Source: UBA7803 sp041686955 (GTDB lineage: Bacteria; Pseudomonadota; Gammaproteobacteria; Pseudomonadales; Azotimanducaceae). Taken from it: a stretch of 64,000 bases of DNA. The stretch covers positions 1 through 64,000 of the forward strand of contig JAWLCV010000012.1 of the NCBI GenBank assembly GCA_041686955.1, in the 5' to 3' direction. Of the stretch, positions 1 to 7,082 are shown piece after piece. The notes beneath the pieces were generated by a model. The model did no database searches. It was not told where the DNA came from and saw nothing but the letters and a program-made list of their open reading frames with translations. Every line of letters begins with the position of its first letter. Position 1 is the first letter of the stretch. Both the position numbers and the translations under genes were made by a program.

Positions 1-1
1 C

Positions 2-316
2 GTCGTCGGCGAAAACTGCATCAAGTGCAAGCACACCGATTGTGTGGAAGTCTGCCCCGTCGACTGCTTCTACGAAGGGCCGAACATGCTGGTGATTCAT
101 CCGGACGAATGCATCGACTGCGCGCTGTGCGAGCCCGAGTGTCCGGTGGATGCCATCTTCTCCGAGGACGAGCTCCCGGAAGACCAGCAGGCGTTCCTCG
201 AGATCAACCAGGAAATGGCCGAGATCTGGCCCAACATCACCGAGAAGAAAGACCCGCTCCCGGATGCCGAGGAGTGGGACGGCAAGCCCAACAAGCGCGA
301 GCTGCTCGAACGCTGA
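2..316 (+). CDS. fdxA: Seven-iron ferredoxin FdxA, 5'-truncated by the window edge
   Basis: Soluble electron-transfer ferredoxin carrying one 3Fe-4S and one 4Fe-4S cluster. Reading from base 2 gives about 104 residues up to the TGA at 316. Cluster ligands are visible in TDCVEVCPVDC near the start and in the canonical CIDCALCEPECP further on, followed by the acidic C-terminal tail typical of the Azotobacter FdI/FdxA family (about 107 residues). Only the first few residues, including the start codon, lie outside the window. Its stop is 9 bases from the convergent rpoS stop. fdxA beside rpoS is the arrangement in Pseudomonas, where mutS follows; that part is not in the window. Confidence 0.95.
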   Translation, partial: VVGENCIKCKHTDCVEVCPVDCFYEGPNMLVIHPDECIDCALCEPECPVDAIFSEDELPEDQQAFLEINQEMAEIWPNITEKKDPLPDAEEWDGKPNKRELLER

Positions 317-325
317 CGGCCACCC

Positions 326-1237
326 TCAGTCGAGCAACTGGCGCGGATCCAGGCCCTCGGCTTCCAGAGACCGGCGCAACCCTTTCAGCGCCTCGATCTG
401 CACCTGGCGTACCCGCTCACGGGTGAGGCCCAGGGCGGCGCCCACCTCTTCCAGGGTGGCGGGCTCGTGTCCGCCGAGACCGAAGCGGCGCTGCAGCACG
501 CTCTGCTGACGTTCCGGCAGCGCCGCCACCAGGCCCTCCAGCCTGCCCATGAGGTCGGCGTCCTGCACGGTGGTGGCGGGGTCGGGCGATGCGCCGTCGG
601 CCACCACCTCCAGCAGATCGCGATCGGCGTGCTCGCGGACCGCATCCACCGACTCCACCCGCTCGGCCAGCTTCAAGAGCCGCCGCACGTCGTCCACGGG
701 CTTGTCGAGCAGTTCGGCGATGTCCTCGGGGATGGGCTCGCGGTCGAGCTTCTGCGAGAGCTCTCGGGCCGCCCGCAGGCAGAGGTTCAGCTCCTTGGTG
801 ACGTGCACGGGCAGGCGGATGGTGCGGGCCTGATTCATGATGGCCCGTTCCACCGCCTGACGGATCCACCAGGTGGCGTAGGTGGAGAAGCGAAAACCGC
901 GCTCCGGGTCGAACTTCTCCACCGCGTGGATCAGACCCAGGTTGCCCTCCTCGATCAGATCGAGCAGCGGCAGCCCGCGGTTGACGTAACGGCGGGCGAT
1001 CTTCACCACCAGGCGCAGATTACTCTCGATCATGCGTCTGCGGCCTGCCGGGTCACCGGCCCGGGCCAGGCGGCCGAAGTGGCGCTCCTCCTCCGCGCTC
1101 AACAGCCCAGCCCCGCCGATCTCCTTGAGATAGAGCGCGGTGGCATCCGGTAAACCCGGCTGGTCCAGGCCCGCCCGTTCCGCGGCCCAGGCCGCCCCAG
1201 TCCGGGGCACGGTCTCTACAGCGTCTTGCGTTCTCAT
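326..1237 (-). CDS. rpoS: RNA polymerase sigma factor RpoS (stationary phase/general stress)
   Basis: 303-residue group 2 sigma-70 factor that directs RNA polymerase to stationary-phase and stress promoters. Region 1.2 begins near residue 32 (ATALYLKEIG); region 2 has NLRLVVKIARRYVNRG and FSTYATWWIRQA; region 4.2 ends with LGLTRERVRQVQIEALK. The long region 1.1 of RpoD is absent, and the position just downstream of nlpD identifies RpoS rather than RpoD or RpoH. The ATG at 1237 has an AGGA-type ribosome site (AAAGGATG). In E. coli and Pseudomonas the main rpoS promoter lies inside nlpD; that is likely here too but no promoter was identified. It is somewhat shorter than the usual 330 or so residues, mainly at the N-terminus. 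Confidence 0.95.
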   Translation of the reverse strand: MRTQDAVETVPRTGAAWAAERAGLDQPGLPDATALYLKEIGGAGLLSAEEERHFGRLARAGDPAGRRRMIESNLRLVVKIARRYVNRGLPLLDLIEEGNLGLIHAVEKFDPERGFRFSTYATWWIRQAVERAIMNQARTIRLPVHVTKELNLCLRAARELSQKLDREPIPEDIAELLDKPVDDVRRLLKLAERVESVDAVREHADRDLLEVVADGASPDPATTVQDADLMGRLEGLVAALPERQQSVLQRRFGLGGHEPATLEEVGAALGLTRERVRQVQIEALKGLRRSLEAEGLDPRQLLD

Positions 1238-1288
1238 GGGAGCATCCTTTCTCCGCCATACGTTCGGGCGCCGATCGCCGGCTGCGGC

Positions 1289-2023
1289 TCAAGACGCTGG
1301 GCCGACCTTCGATCCCGGATCCACGGGTTCGCCGTTGCGGCGAATCTCGAAGTGCAGCGTCTCGTCTCTGCGCCCGCCATCTGATGTATCGGCGAGGATG
1401 GCGCCGGCTTTAATCCGCTGGCCTTCCCGCACGAGGATGGGCCGATGCAGGCTGTAGGCACTGAGATACGCGGGGTCGTGCTTGACGATCACCAGGTGAC
1501 GATAGCCGCCGAGTCCGCTGCCGGCGTACACCACCTCGCCGGCCGCCGCGGTGCGCACCACGTGGCCGGGCTGCAGCTGGTAGTCGATGCCCTTGCTGCC
1601 GTTGCCGAAACCCCGTTGCACCGGAGCGTCCGTGGGCCGACGCCAGGCGGGCGGGGCCCGATCCGCCGCCGGCGCGGGCGGGTCGGGGCGCGCCCGCGGC
1701 GGCGCCCGGGCCGGCGCGGGCGCCTTGGCCGCCACTTGCGACCGCGGCATCCGCCGCAGTTCCAGCCGCTGGCCGACGAAGATGGTGTACGGCGCCGCGA
1801 TCCCGTTGGCGCGCGCCAGCGCACGGTAATCCAGCCCGAAGCGCCAGGCGATGGAATACAGCGTATCGCCCGCCTGAACCACGTAGCTCGCAGGCACGCG
1901 GCCGAACACCGGGGAACGGTCCGCCACCACCGGCCGGCCCGGGGCGGCGCAGCTCGCGGCGAGCGCCAGCATCAGGATCAGCAGCGCGCGGGGAATGGAT
2001 GCCCGCGCGAACGCCGCGGTCAC
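1289..2023 (-). CDS. nlpD: Lipoprotein NlpD, LysM plus degenerate LytM domain (amidase activator)
   Basis: 244 residues from a GTG that overlaps the upstream DUF368 stop in a GTGA. The N-terminus is a lipoprotein signal with the lipidated Cys at residue 25 (LALAASC). A LysM peptidoglycan-binding domain follows (YVVQAGDTLYSIAWRFG ... IFVGQRLEL), then a Pro/Ala/Arg-rich linker and an M23/LytM-like domain (GEVVYAGSGLGGYRHLVIVKH ... LHFEIRRNG). The zinc-ligand HxxxD motif of active M23 peptidases is not seen, as in E. coli NlpD, which activates the amidase AmiC at the septum rather than cutting peptidoglycan. It lies directly upstream of rpoS, the classic arrangement, and probably contains the rpoS promoter. 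Confidence 0.92.
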   Translation of the reverse strand: MTAAFARASIPRALLILMLALAASCAAPGRPVVADRSPVFGRVPASYVVQAGDTLYSIAWRFGLDYRALARANGIAAPYTIFVGQRLELRRMPRSQVAAKAPAPARAPPRARPDPPAPAADRAPPAWRRPTDAPVQRGFGNGSKGIDYQLQPGHVVRTAAAGEVVYAGSGLGGYRHLVIVKHDPAYLSAYSLHRPILVREGQRIKAGAILADTSDGGRRDETLHFEIRRNGEPVDPGSKVGPAS

Positions 2024-2934
2024 TCCAGCCGCGAGAGCAGCCAAAGGCTCGCGACCCCCAGCAACGCCGCCAGGATCACCGGCCCCCACAGCGACGGCTG
2101 CCCCGTGACGGCCTGATAGCCGAGCGGCGACAGCAGCGCCTGCTCCGCCTGCCAGGGCCACAGACGCAGCAGCGAGCCCGCCATGAAGCCCGTGAGGGTG
2201 GCGAGCACCGGCTCCCGTGCCCGCCTCATGAGCCAGTACAGCAGCCGCGAGAACAGCAGCAGGCCCACCGCGCAGCCTGCCGCCAGCACCGCCGGCGCCA
2301 GCCAGTGGCCCGCGTTGAAGGCGCGCAGCACGGGCTCGTAGAGGCCGAGAACCAGGAGCAGAAAGCTGCCGGACACCGCCGGCAGCAGCCAGGCCGACAC
2401 GGCCAGCATGCCGCCCACGAAGAACATCCACAGCGGCGCCTCGCCCTCCCGGAAGCCCACCTGCATGAGGGCCACCCCCAGGGCCAGGCCGACCACTCCG
2501 TACAGCGCCAGCGCCGCCGGCGGGCGGAAGCGGCCGATCTGTACCACCGAGGCGGCGATGAGACCGAAGAAAAAGCCCCACACCACCACCACCGCGTGAT
2601 CCAGCAGGTACTCCAGGAGCCGGGCGAACACCACCACCGCGGTCACCATGCCGGCGGCCAGCACCAGCAGGAACGTGAGGTCGTGTGCCCGCCAGAAAGC
2701 CCGCCAGCCTTCCCGCCACAGCAACCGCGGCGAGTCCACCAGACTGAAGCTGGCCAGGGCGCGGATCAGCTCGTCGTAGACGCCGGTGACGAAGGCAATG
2801 GTGCCGCCGGAGACGCCGGGCACCAGCTCGGCCACGCCCATGGCCATGCCGCGCACGCCGACCCCCAGCCATCCCGACAGACCTCTGGCGGAGGCGGACT
2901 CGGGAAGTGCGGCGGGCGTGACTTCGTCGGTCAT
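2020..2934 (-). CDS. DUF368 membrane protein, probable undecaprenyl-phosphate translocase (PopT type)
   Basis: 304-residue polytopic inner-membrane protein. The family signature is the internally repeated motif seen as ELVPGVSGGTIAF near residue 36 and LLPAVSGSFLLLVLG in the second half, surrounded by about eight hydrophobic segments. Members of DUF368 have been reported to return the lipid carrier undecaprenyl phosphate across the inner membrane for reuse in envelope synthesis, with importance at alkaline pH; applying that here is inference. The start ATG overlaps the pcm stop (ATGA at 2931-2934) and its stop overlaps the nlpD GTG, so it is a coupled member of the pcm-nlpD-rpoS unit. The family is not normally part of this locus in E. 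coli or Pseudomonas. Confidence 0.85.
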   Translation of the reverse strand: MTDEVTPAALPESASARGLSGWLGVGVRGMAMGVAELVPGVSGGTIAFVTGVYDELIRALASFSLVDSPRLLWREGWRAFWRAHDLTFLLVLAAGMVTAVVVFARLLEYLLDHAVVVVWGFFFGLIAASVVQIGRFRPPAALALYGVVGLALGVALMQVGFREGEAPLWMFFVGGMLAVSAWLLPAVSGSFLLLVLGLYEPVLRAFNAGHWLAPAVLAAGCAVGLLLFSRLLYWLMRRAREPVLATLTGFMAGSLLRLWPWQAEQALLSPLGYQAVTGQPSLWGPVILAALLGVASLWLLSRLE

Positions 2935-3599
2935 CGGCGTCCCTTCAGCAGCGGCACGAATCGCACGTATTCGACCGTCTCGACCCGGTGGCCGCTCTCG
3001 GTCCGGTCGTAGACCTTGAGCTCCTGAACGTCGCCGCCGCCCACGGGCACCACCATCCGGCCCCCGGGAGCGAGCTGCTCCAGCAGCGCCTCGGGCACCT
3101 CGGGCGGCGCCGCCGTCACCAGGATGCCGTCGAAGGGCGCTTCCTCCCGCCAGCCCTCGTAGCCGTCGCCGTGACGGAAGCGCACGCTCAGGATGCGCAG
3201 CGCGTTCAGCCGCTGCTCGGCCCGCTCGCTCAGGTCCCGGAAGCGCTCGATGGTGAACACCCGGCGCACCAGGGGGCGCAGCCGCGCCAACACCGCGGTC
3301 TGATAACCCGACCCGGTTCCCACCTCCAGCACCCGGGAACGGGGCGCGGACAAGAGAATCTGGGTCATGAGGGCGACGATGAAGGGTTGTGAGATGGTCT
3401 GCCCGTAGCCGATGGGCAGCGCCGTGTCCTCGTAGGCCCGGTGCGCCAGGGCTTCGTCCACGAAGACGTGGCGCGGCACCCAGCCGACGGCGGCCAGCAC
3501 GGCGTCGTTGTGGATGCCCTTCTGCCGCAGCCGCGCCACCAGGCGGTCCCGGGTGCGCTGGGACGTCATGCCGCTGCCGGCCACGTCGATCCGGTTCAT
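2931..3599 (-). CDS. pcm: Protein-L-isoaspartate O-methyltransferase
   Basis: 222-residue SAM-dependent methyltransferase that repairs isoaspartyl residues in aged proteins. SAM motif I is VLEVGTGSGYQTAVLA; the substrate-side motif is IGYGQTISQPFIVA, both diagnostic of Pcm. The C-terminus (LAPGGRMVVPVG) also fits. I chose the ATG at 3599 because it overlaps the truD stop in an ATGA; a second ATG at 3569 is possible and would be closer to the usual 208 residues. Pcm lies upstream of nlpD-rpoS as in E. coli and Pseudomonas, but its usual partner surE is missing between truD and pcm. Confidence 0.95.
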   Translation of the reverse strand: MNRIDVAGSGMTSQRTRDRLVARLRQKGIHNDAVLAAVGWVPRHVFVDEALAHRAYEDTALPIGYGQTISQPFIVALMTQILLSAPRSRVLEVGTGSGYQTAVLARLRPLVRRVFTIERFRDLSERAEQRLNALRILSVRFRHGDGYEGWREEAPFDGILVTAAPPEVPEALLEQLAPGGRMVVPVGGGDVQELKVYDRTESGHRVETVEYVRFVPLLKGRR

Positions 3600-4651
3600 C
3601 CGCGACCCGCCCGGTCCTGCAGGTCGAAGGCCTCGGCGAGAAAGGCGGTGGCGTAGCCGCCGGCCGGCAGGGTGAACGTGAGCTCCAGCTCGTCGCCGTC
3701 GTGCTCCCAGCCGAGCTCCGCCGCCTCCAGCACCAGGGTTCGCCGTGCCTGGTGCAGGCCGGCGTGCTCGAGCCCGTCGCGAATCTCCCGGTGAGGGGCC
3801 AGGGCCTCCTGCTCCACCGCCAGCGCTTCCGCCGCGGCGGCGGAGCGCCCCCGCCCCCAAAGCGGTCCGGTGGGCCGCGGTGTGCCGGCCGGGCCGTCCT
3901 GGGTCGCCTCCCCCGGAAGCACTCGGTTCCACGTTCCGTCCCGCACCCGGGCCGCCAGCACCTCGTTGAACAGGAAGCTGCGCAGCACCGAGAGGTAGAG
4001 CCCGGAGCGGAAGGCCCCCAGCCGGCGCCGGCGCCGCTCCCCCAGCCAGGCGCGTGCGGCGGCGAGGTTGTCGCCGCCGAAGCGCTGAGGCCCGAAGTAA
4101 TTGGGTGCGCCGCCGGTTCGCAACGCCTCGAGCCGGGCCGGCCAGGTCTCGCCGCTGACCCGCCGCAAACGGATGCGAAACCGGTTCCCCGCCAGCTCGC
4201 CGCGCCGCAGCTTGCGCCGGTGACGGCAGGCCTCGAGGACCCGAACGCCCGGGAGCTCCGCCGGCGGCAGCGCGGCCCCCGGGGGATGATCCAGGGGAGT
4301 GTGGATGCTGAACCACTGGGTGGTCACGGCATGCCTGTCCTTCATGCCGGCGTAGCCTACCGAGGCCTCCGGCACGGCGAAGGCACGGGCCAGCGCCCGC
4401 GCCAGCTCCGAGGTGGCGGCGCCGCTCTTCTCCATGCGCAGGTACAGGTGCTCGCCCTCGCCGGTGGGGGTGAAGCCGGGAACCTCGTCCACCCGGAAGT
4501 CCTCGGGGTGCAGCTTCACCAGTGCCCGGGACCGTGGGCCGGCATCGGCCCGCGGCCAGCGGCCCGGCCCCCAGAGATCGGCGGCGCCGGCCGAGGCGGC
4601 GGCGCCCGCCGAAGGGAGGGCAGCGCCCTTCGAAGGAAGGGCGGCACTCAT
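3596..4651 (-). CDS. truD: tRNA pseudouridine(13) synthase TruD
   Basis: 351-residue enzyme that isomerises U13 in tRNA-Glu. The catalytic Asp sits in VGYAGMKDRHAVTTQWFS; PEDFRVDEVPGF near residue 50 and the later GAPNYFGPQRFGGDN are TruD signatures. The first 40 or so residues are low-complexity Ala/Gly/Ser/Pro with a near-duplicated ALPSKG/ALPSAG segment, longer than in E. coli. The start is fixed by its ATGA overlap with the ftsB stop at 4648-4651. In E. coli and Pseudomonas ispD and ispF lie between ftsB and truD; here nothing does. Confidence 0.95.
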   Translation of the reverse strand: MSAALPSKGAALPSAGAAASAGAADLWGPGRWPRADAGPRSRALVKLHPEDFRVDEVPGFTPTGEGEHLYLRMEKSGAATSELARALARAFAVPEASVGYAGMKDRHAVTTQWFSIHTPLDHPPGAALPPAELPGVRVLEACRHRRKLRRGELAGNRFRIRLRRVSGETWPARLEALRTGGAPNYFGPQRFGGDNLAAARAWLGERRRRRLGAFRSGLYLSVLRSFLFNEVLAARVRDGTWNRVLPGEATQDGPAGTPRPTGPLWGRGRSAAAAEALAVEQEALAPHREIRDGLEHAGLHQARRTLVLEAAELGWEHDGDELELTFTLPAGGYATAFLAEAFDLQDRAGRG

Positions 4652-4923
4652 TCGGCGTCGCTGACGAGATAGAAGGTCTCGCCCTCTCGCACCATGCCGA
4701 GATCGCTGCGGGCGCGGGCTTCCACGGCGGCCAAGCCTTCCTTCAGGGCCAGCACCTCGGCGGTCAGCAGGCGGTTGCGCTGGGCCAGAAGCTCCGCCCG
4801 CCCCCGCTGCTCCGCCACCTGCTCGCGCAGCCGCGCCGCCTCCATCATGCCGACGTCGCCGAACCAGGCCTTGTACTGGAGCAACAGCGTCAAGGCCAGC
4901 ATGATGCCCAGAATCACCCGCAT
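4648..4923 (-). CDS. ftsB: Cell division protein FtsB
   Basis: 91-residue bitopic inner-membrane protein of the FtsQLB divisome complex. A hydrophobic segment (MRVILGIMLALTLLLQY) is followed by a periplasmic coiled coil rich in Leu heptads (REQVAEQRGRAELLAQRN), then the short C-terminal tail ending FYLVSDAE. I use the ATG at 4923, eight bases after the eno stop, because the 37 residues that the open frame could add upstream are composed like noncoding sequence. eno-ftsB linkage is standard in gammaproteobacteria. Confidence 0.9.
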   Translation of the reverse strand: MRVILGIMLALTLLLQYKAWFGDVGMMEAARLREQVAEQRGRAELLAQRNRLLTAEVLALKEGLAAVEARARSDLGMVREGETFYLVSDAE

Positions 4924-4931
4924 ACGGTCAC

Positions 4932-6218
4932 CTACAGTCCCAGGGCGCGCCGTCCCGGATAAACCGCACCGGCACCGAGGGATTCCTCGATCCGGAGCAG
5001 ACGATTGTACTTCGCCACCCGGTCCGAGCGGCACAGGGAGCCGGTCTTGATCTGCCCGGCGCCGGTGGCCACGGCCAGGTCGGCGATGGTGGTGTCCTCG
5101 GTTTCACCGGAGCGGTGCGAGATGACGGCCCGATACCCGGCGTCGTGGGCCATGCGGATGGCATCCAGGGTCTCGCTCAGGGTGCCGATCTGGTTGAACT
5201 TGATGAGAATGGCGTTGGCCACCCCCCGGCGGATGCCTTCCGCCAGGATGCGGGTGTTGGTGACGAACAGGTCGTCCCCCACGAGCTGGACCCGGTCCCC
5301 CAGGCGCTCGGTGAGGAGCTTCCAGCCGTCCCAGTCGGCCTCGTCCATGCCGTCCTCGATGGAGACGATGGGGTACGCGCCAACCAGGGATGCCAGGTAA
5401 TCGGCGAAGCCGGCGCTGTCGAAGCTCTGGGATTCGCCGGCGAGCTCGTAGCGGCCGTCCCGGTGGAACTCCGTGGCGGCACAATCCAGCGCCAGGGTCA
5501 CGTCCCGCCCCAGCTCGTAGCCGGCGTCCGCCACCGCCCGGACGATGACTTCCAGGGCCTCGGCGTTGGAGCGCAGATTGGGCGCGAAGCCGCCCTCGTC
5601 GCCCACCGCGGTGGAGAGGCCCTCGCCCTTCAGCACGCCCTTCAACGCCTGAAAGACCTCGGCGCCGCAGCGCAAGGCTTCGGCGAAGGAATTCATGGAC
5701 ACCGGCTGCACCATGAACTCCTGGATGTCCACGTTGTTGTCGGCGTGGGCGCCGCCGTTCAGGATGTTCATCATGGGCACGGGTAGGGACATGGGCACGC
5801 CGCCGGCCAGGCCGTTGATGTGCTGATACAACGGCACGCCGCCGTCCAGGGCCGCGGCCTTGGCGGCCGCCAGGGAAACGGCCAGAATGGCGTTGGCGCC
5901 GAGCCGGCCCTTGTTCTCCGTGCCGTCCAGCTCGCACATGCGCTGGTCCAGAGCCGTCTGGTCCGCCGGATTCATGCCCACCACCGCCTCCGCCAGCGGG
6001 CCGTTCACCGCGGCCACGGCCTTGGTGACGCCCTTGCCCCCGTAGCGGCTCGGGTCGCCGTCCCTGAGCTCCAACGCTTCCCGGGACCCGGTGGAGGCGC
6101 CCGACGGGGCGCACGCGGACCCCACGGCCCCGGTGTCGGTCATCACGTCGGCTTCCACGGTGGGATTGCCCCGGGAGTCCAGCACCTCACGGGCGCGCAC
6201 GGCGGTTATCTTGCTCAT
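4932..6218 (-). CDS. eno: Enolase
   Basis: 428 residues; converts 2-phosphoglycerate to phosphoenolpyruvate in glycolysis and, in many proteobacteria, is also part of the RNA degradosome. Diagnostic segments: AREVLDSRGNPTVEADV at the N-terminus, VGDEGGFAPNL, the metal-binding SIEDGMDEADWDGW, LIKFNQIGTLSET and SHRSGETEDTTIADLAVA. The length matches the family. It sits 15 bases after kdsA and 8 bases before ftsB, in the conserved pyrG-kdsA-eno-ftsB order. Confidence 0.98.
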   Translation of the reverse strand: MSKITAVRAREVLDSRGNPTVEADVMTDTGAVGSACAPSGASTGSREALELRDGDPSRYGGKGVTKAVAAVNGPLAEAVVGMNPADQTALDQRMCELDGTENKGRLGANAILAVSLAAAKAAALDGGVPLYQHINGLAGGVPMSLPVPMMNILNGGAHADNNVDIQEFMVQPVSMNSFAEALRCGAEVFQALKGVLKGEGLSTAVGDEGGFAPNLRSNAEALEVIVRAVADAGYELGRDVTLALDCAATEFHRDGRYELAGESQSFDSAGFADYLASLVGAYPIVSIEDGMDEADWDGWKLLTERLGDRVQLVGDDLFVTNTRILAEGIRRGVANAILIKFNQIGTLSETLDAIRMAHDAGYRAVISHRSGETEDTTIADLAVATGAGQIKTGSLCRSDRVAKYNRLLRIEESLGAGAVYPGRRALGL

Positions 6219-6233
6219 GTTCTGGTCCTGCTG

Positions 6234-7079
6234 TTACGGCTGCGATGAAAAACCCTGCTCCAGGAACGGCCGCGACTTGGCCACCCGGTCCAGGTCCCGG
6301 AGCTGCTCCAGAAGCGGCGCCATCAGATGCAGCGGCCAGGAGTTGGGGCCGTCCGAGAGCGCTTCCTCCGGCCGCGGGTGGGTCTCCATGAAGAGCCCGG
6401 AGATTCCCGCCGCCACCGCTGCCCGAGCCAGCACCGGCACCATCTCCCGTTGCCCGCCGGAGGCGTTACCGAGCCCCCCGGGCATCTGCACCGAGTGGGT
6501 GGCGTCGAACACCACCGGCGCCCCGGTGGCGCGCATGATGGCGAGACCGCGCATGTCCGAGACCAGGTTGTTGTAACCGAAGCTCGCCCCGCGCTCGCAG
6601 ACCATGATCTGCTCGTTTCCCGTGGAACGGGCCTTGGCCACCACGTGAGTCATGTCCGCCGGGGCCAGGAACTGGCCTTTCTTGATGTTCACCGGGCGGC
6701 CCTGGCTGCAGACGTTGACGATGAAGTTGGTCTGCCGGCAGAGAAACGCCGGCGTCTGCAGCACGTCCACCACCTCCGCCACGGCGGCGAGGTCCGTGTC
6801 CTCGTGGACGTCGGTGAGCACCGGCACGCCGATCTGGGCCTTGACCTCGGCTAGCACCCGGAGCCCCGCGTCCAGCCCGGGGCCGCGGAAGCTGCCGAGG
6901 GACGAGCGGTTGGCCTTGTCGAAGGAGCTCTTGAAGACGAAGGGCATGCCCAGGCCGCCGGCGATCTCCTTCAGCCGCCCGGCGATCTCCAGGGTGAGCG
7001 CCTGGCTCTCGATGACGCAGGGCCCGGCGATGAGAAACAGCGGCTGATCCAGGCCGACGCGAAAGCCGCAAAGCTCCAT
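6234..7079 (-). CDS. kdsA: 3-deoxy-D-manno-octulosonate 8-phosphate synthase
   Basis: 281-residue cytoplasmic enzyme condensing phosphoenolpyruvate and arabinose 5-phosphate to Kdo-8-phosphate, the first committed step to the lipopolysaccharide inner core. Motifs: FLIAGPCVIESQ near residue 16, KSSFDKANRSS, VLTDVHEDTD and PGGLGNASGGQRE. It starts 3 bases after the pyrG stop. With lpxA, lpxB, lpxD and fabZ elsewhere in the same strand block it shows a full lipid A/Kdo-bearing outer membrane. Confidence 0.97.
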   Translation of the reverse strand: MELCGFRVGLDQPLFLIAGPCVIESQALTLEIAGRLKEIAGGLGMPFVFKSSFDKANRSSLGSFRGPGLDAGLRVLAEVKAQIGVPVLTDVHEDTDLAAVAEVVDVLQTPAFLCRQTNFIVNVCSQGRPVNIKKGQFLAPADMTHVVAKARSTGNEQIMVCERGASFGYNNLVSDMRGLAIMRATGAPVVFDATHSVQMPGGLGNASGGQREMVPVLARAAVAAGISGLFMETHPRPEEALSDGPNSWPLHLMAPLLEQLRDLDRVAKSRPFLEQGFSSQP

Positions 7080-7082
7080 GGC

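Noticed and set aside
317..325. Terminator between fdxA and rpoS
   Set aside because: Only 9 bases lie between the stops and no hairpin is visible there.
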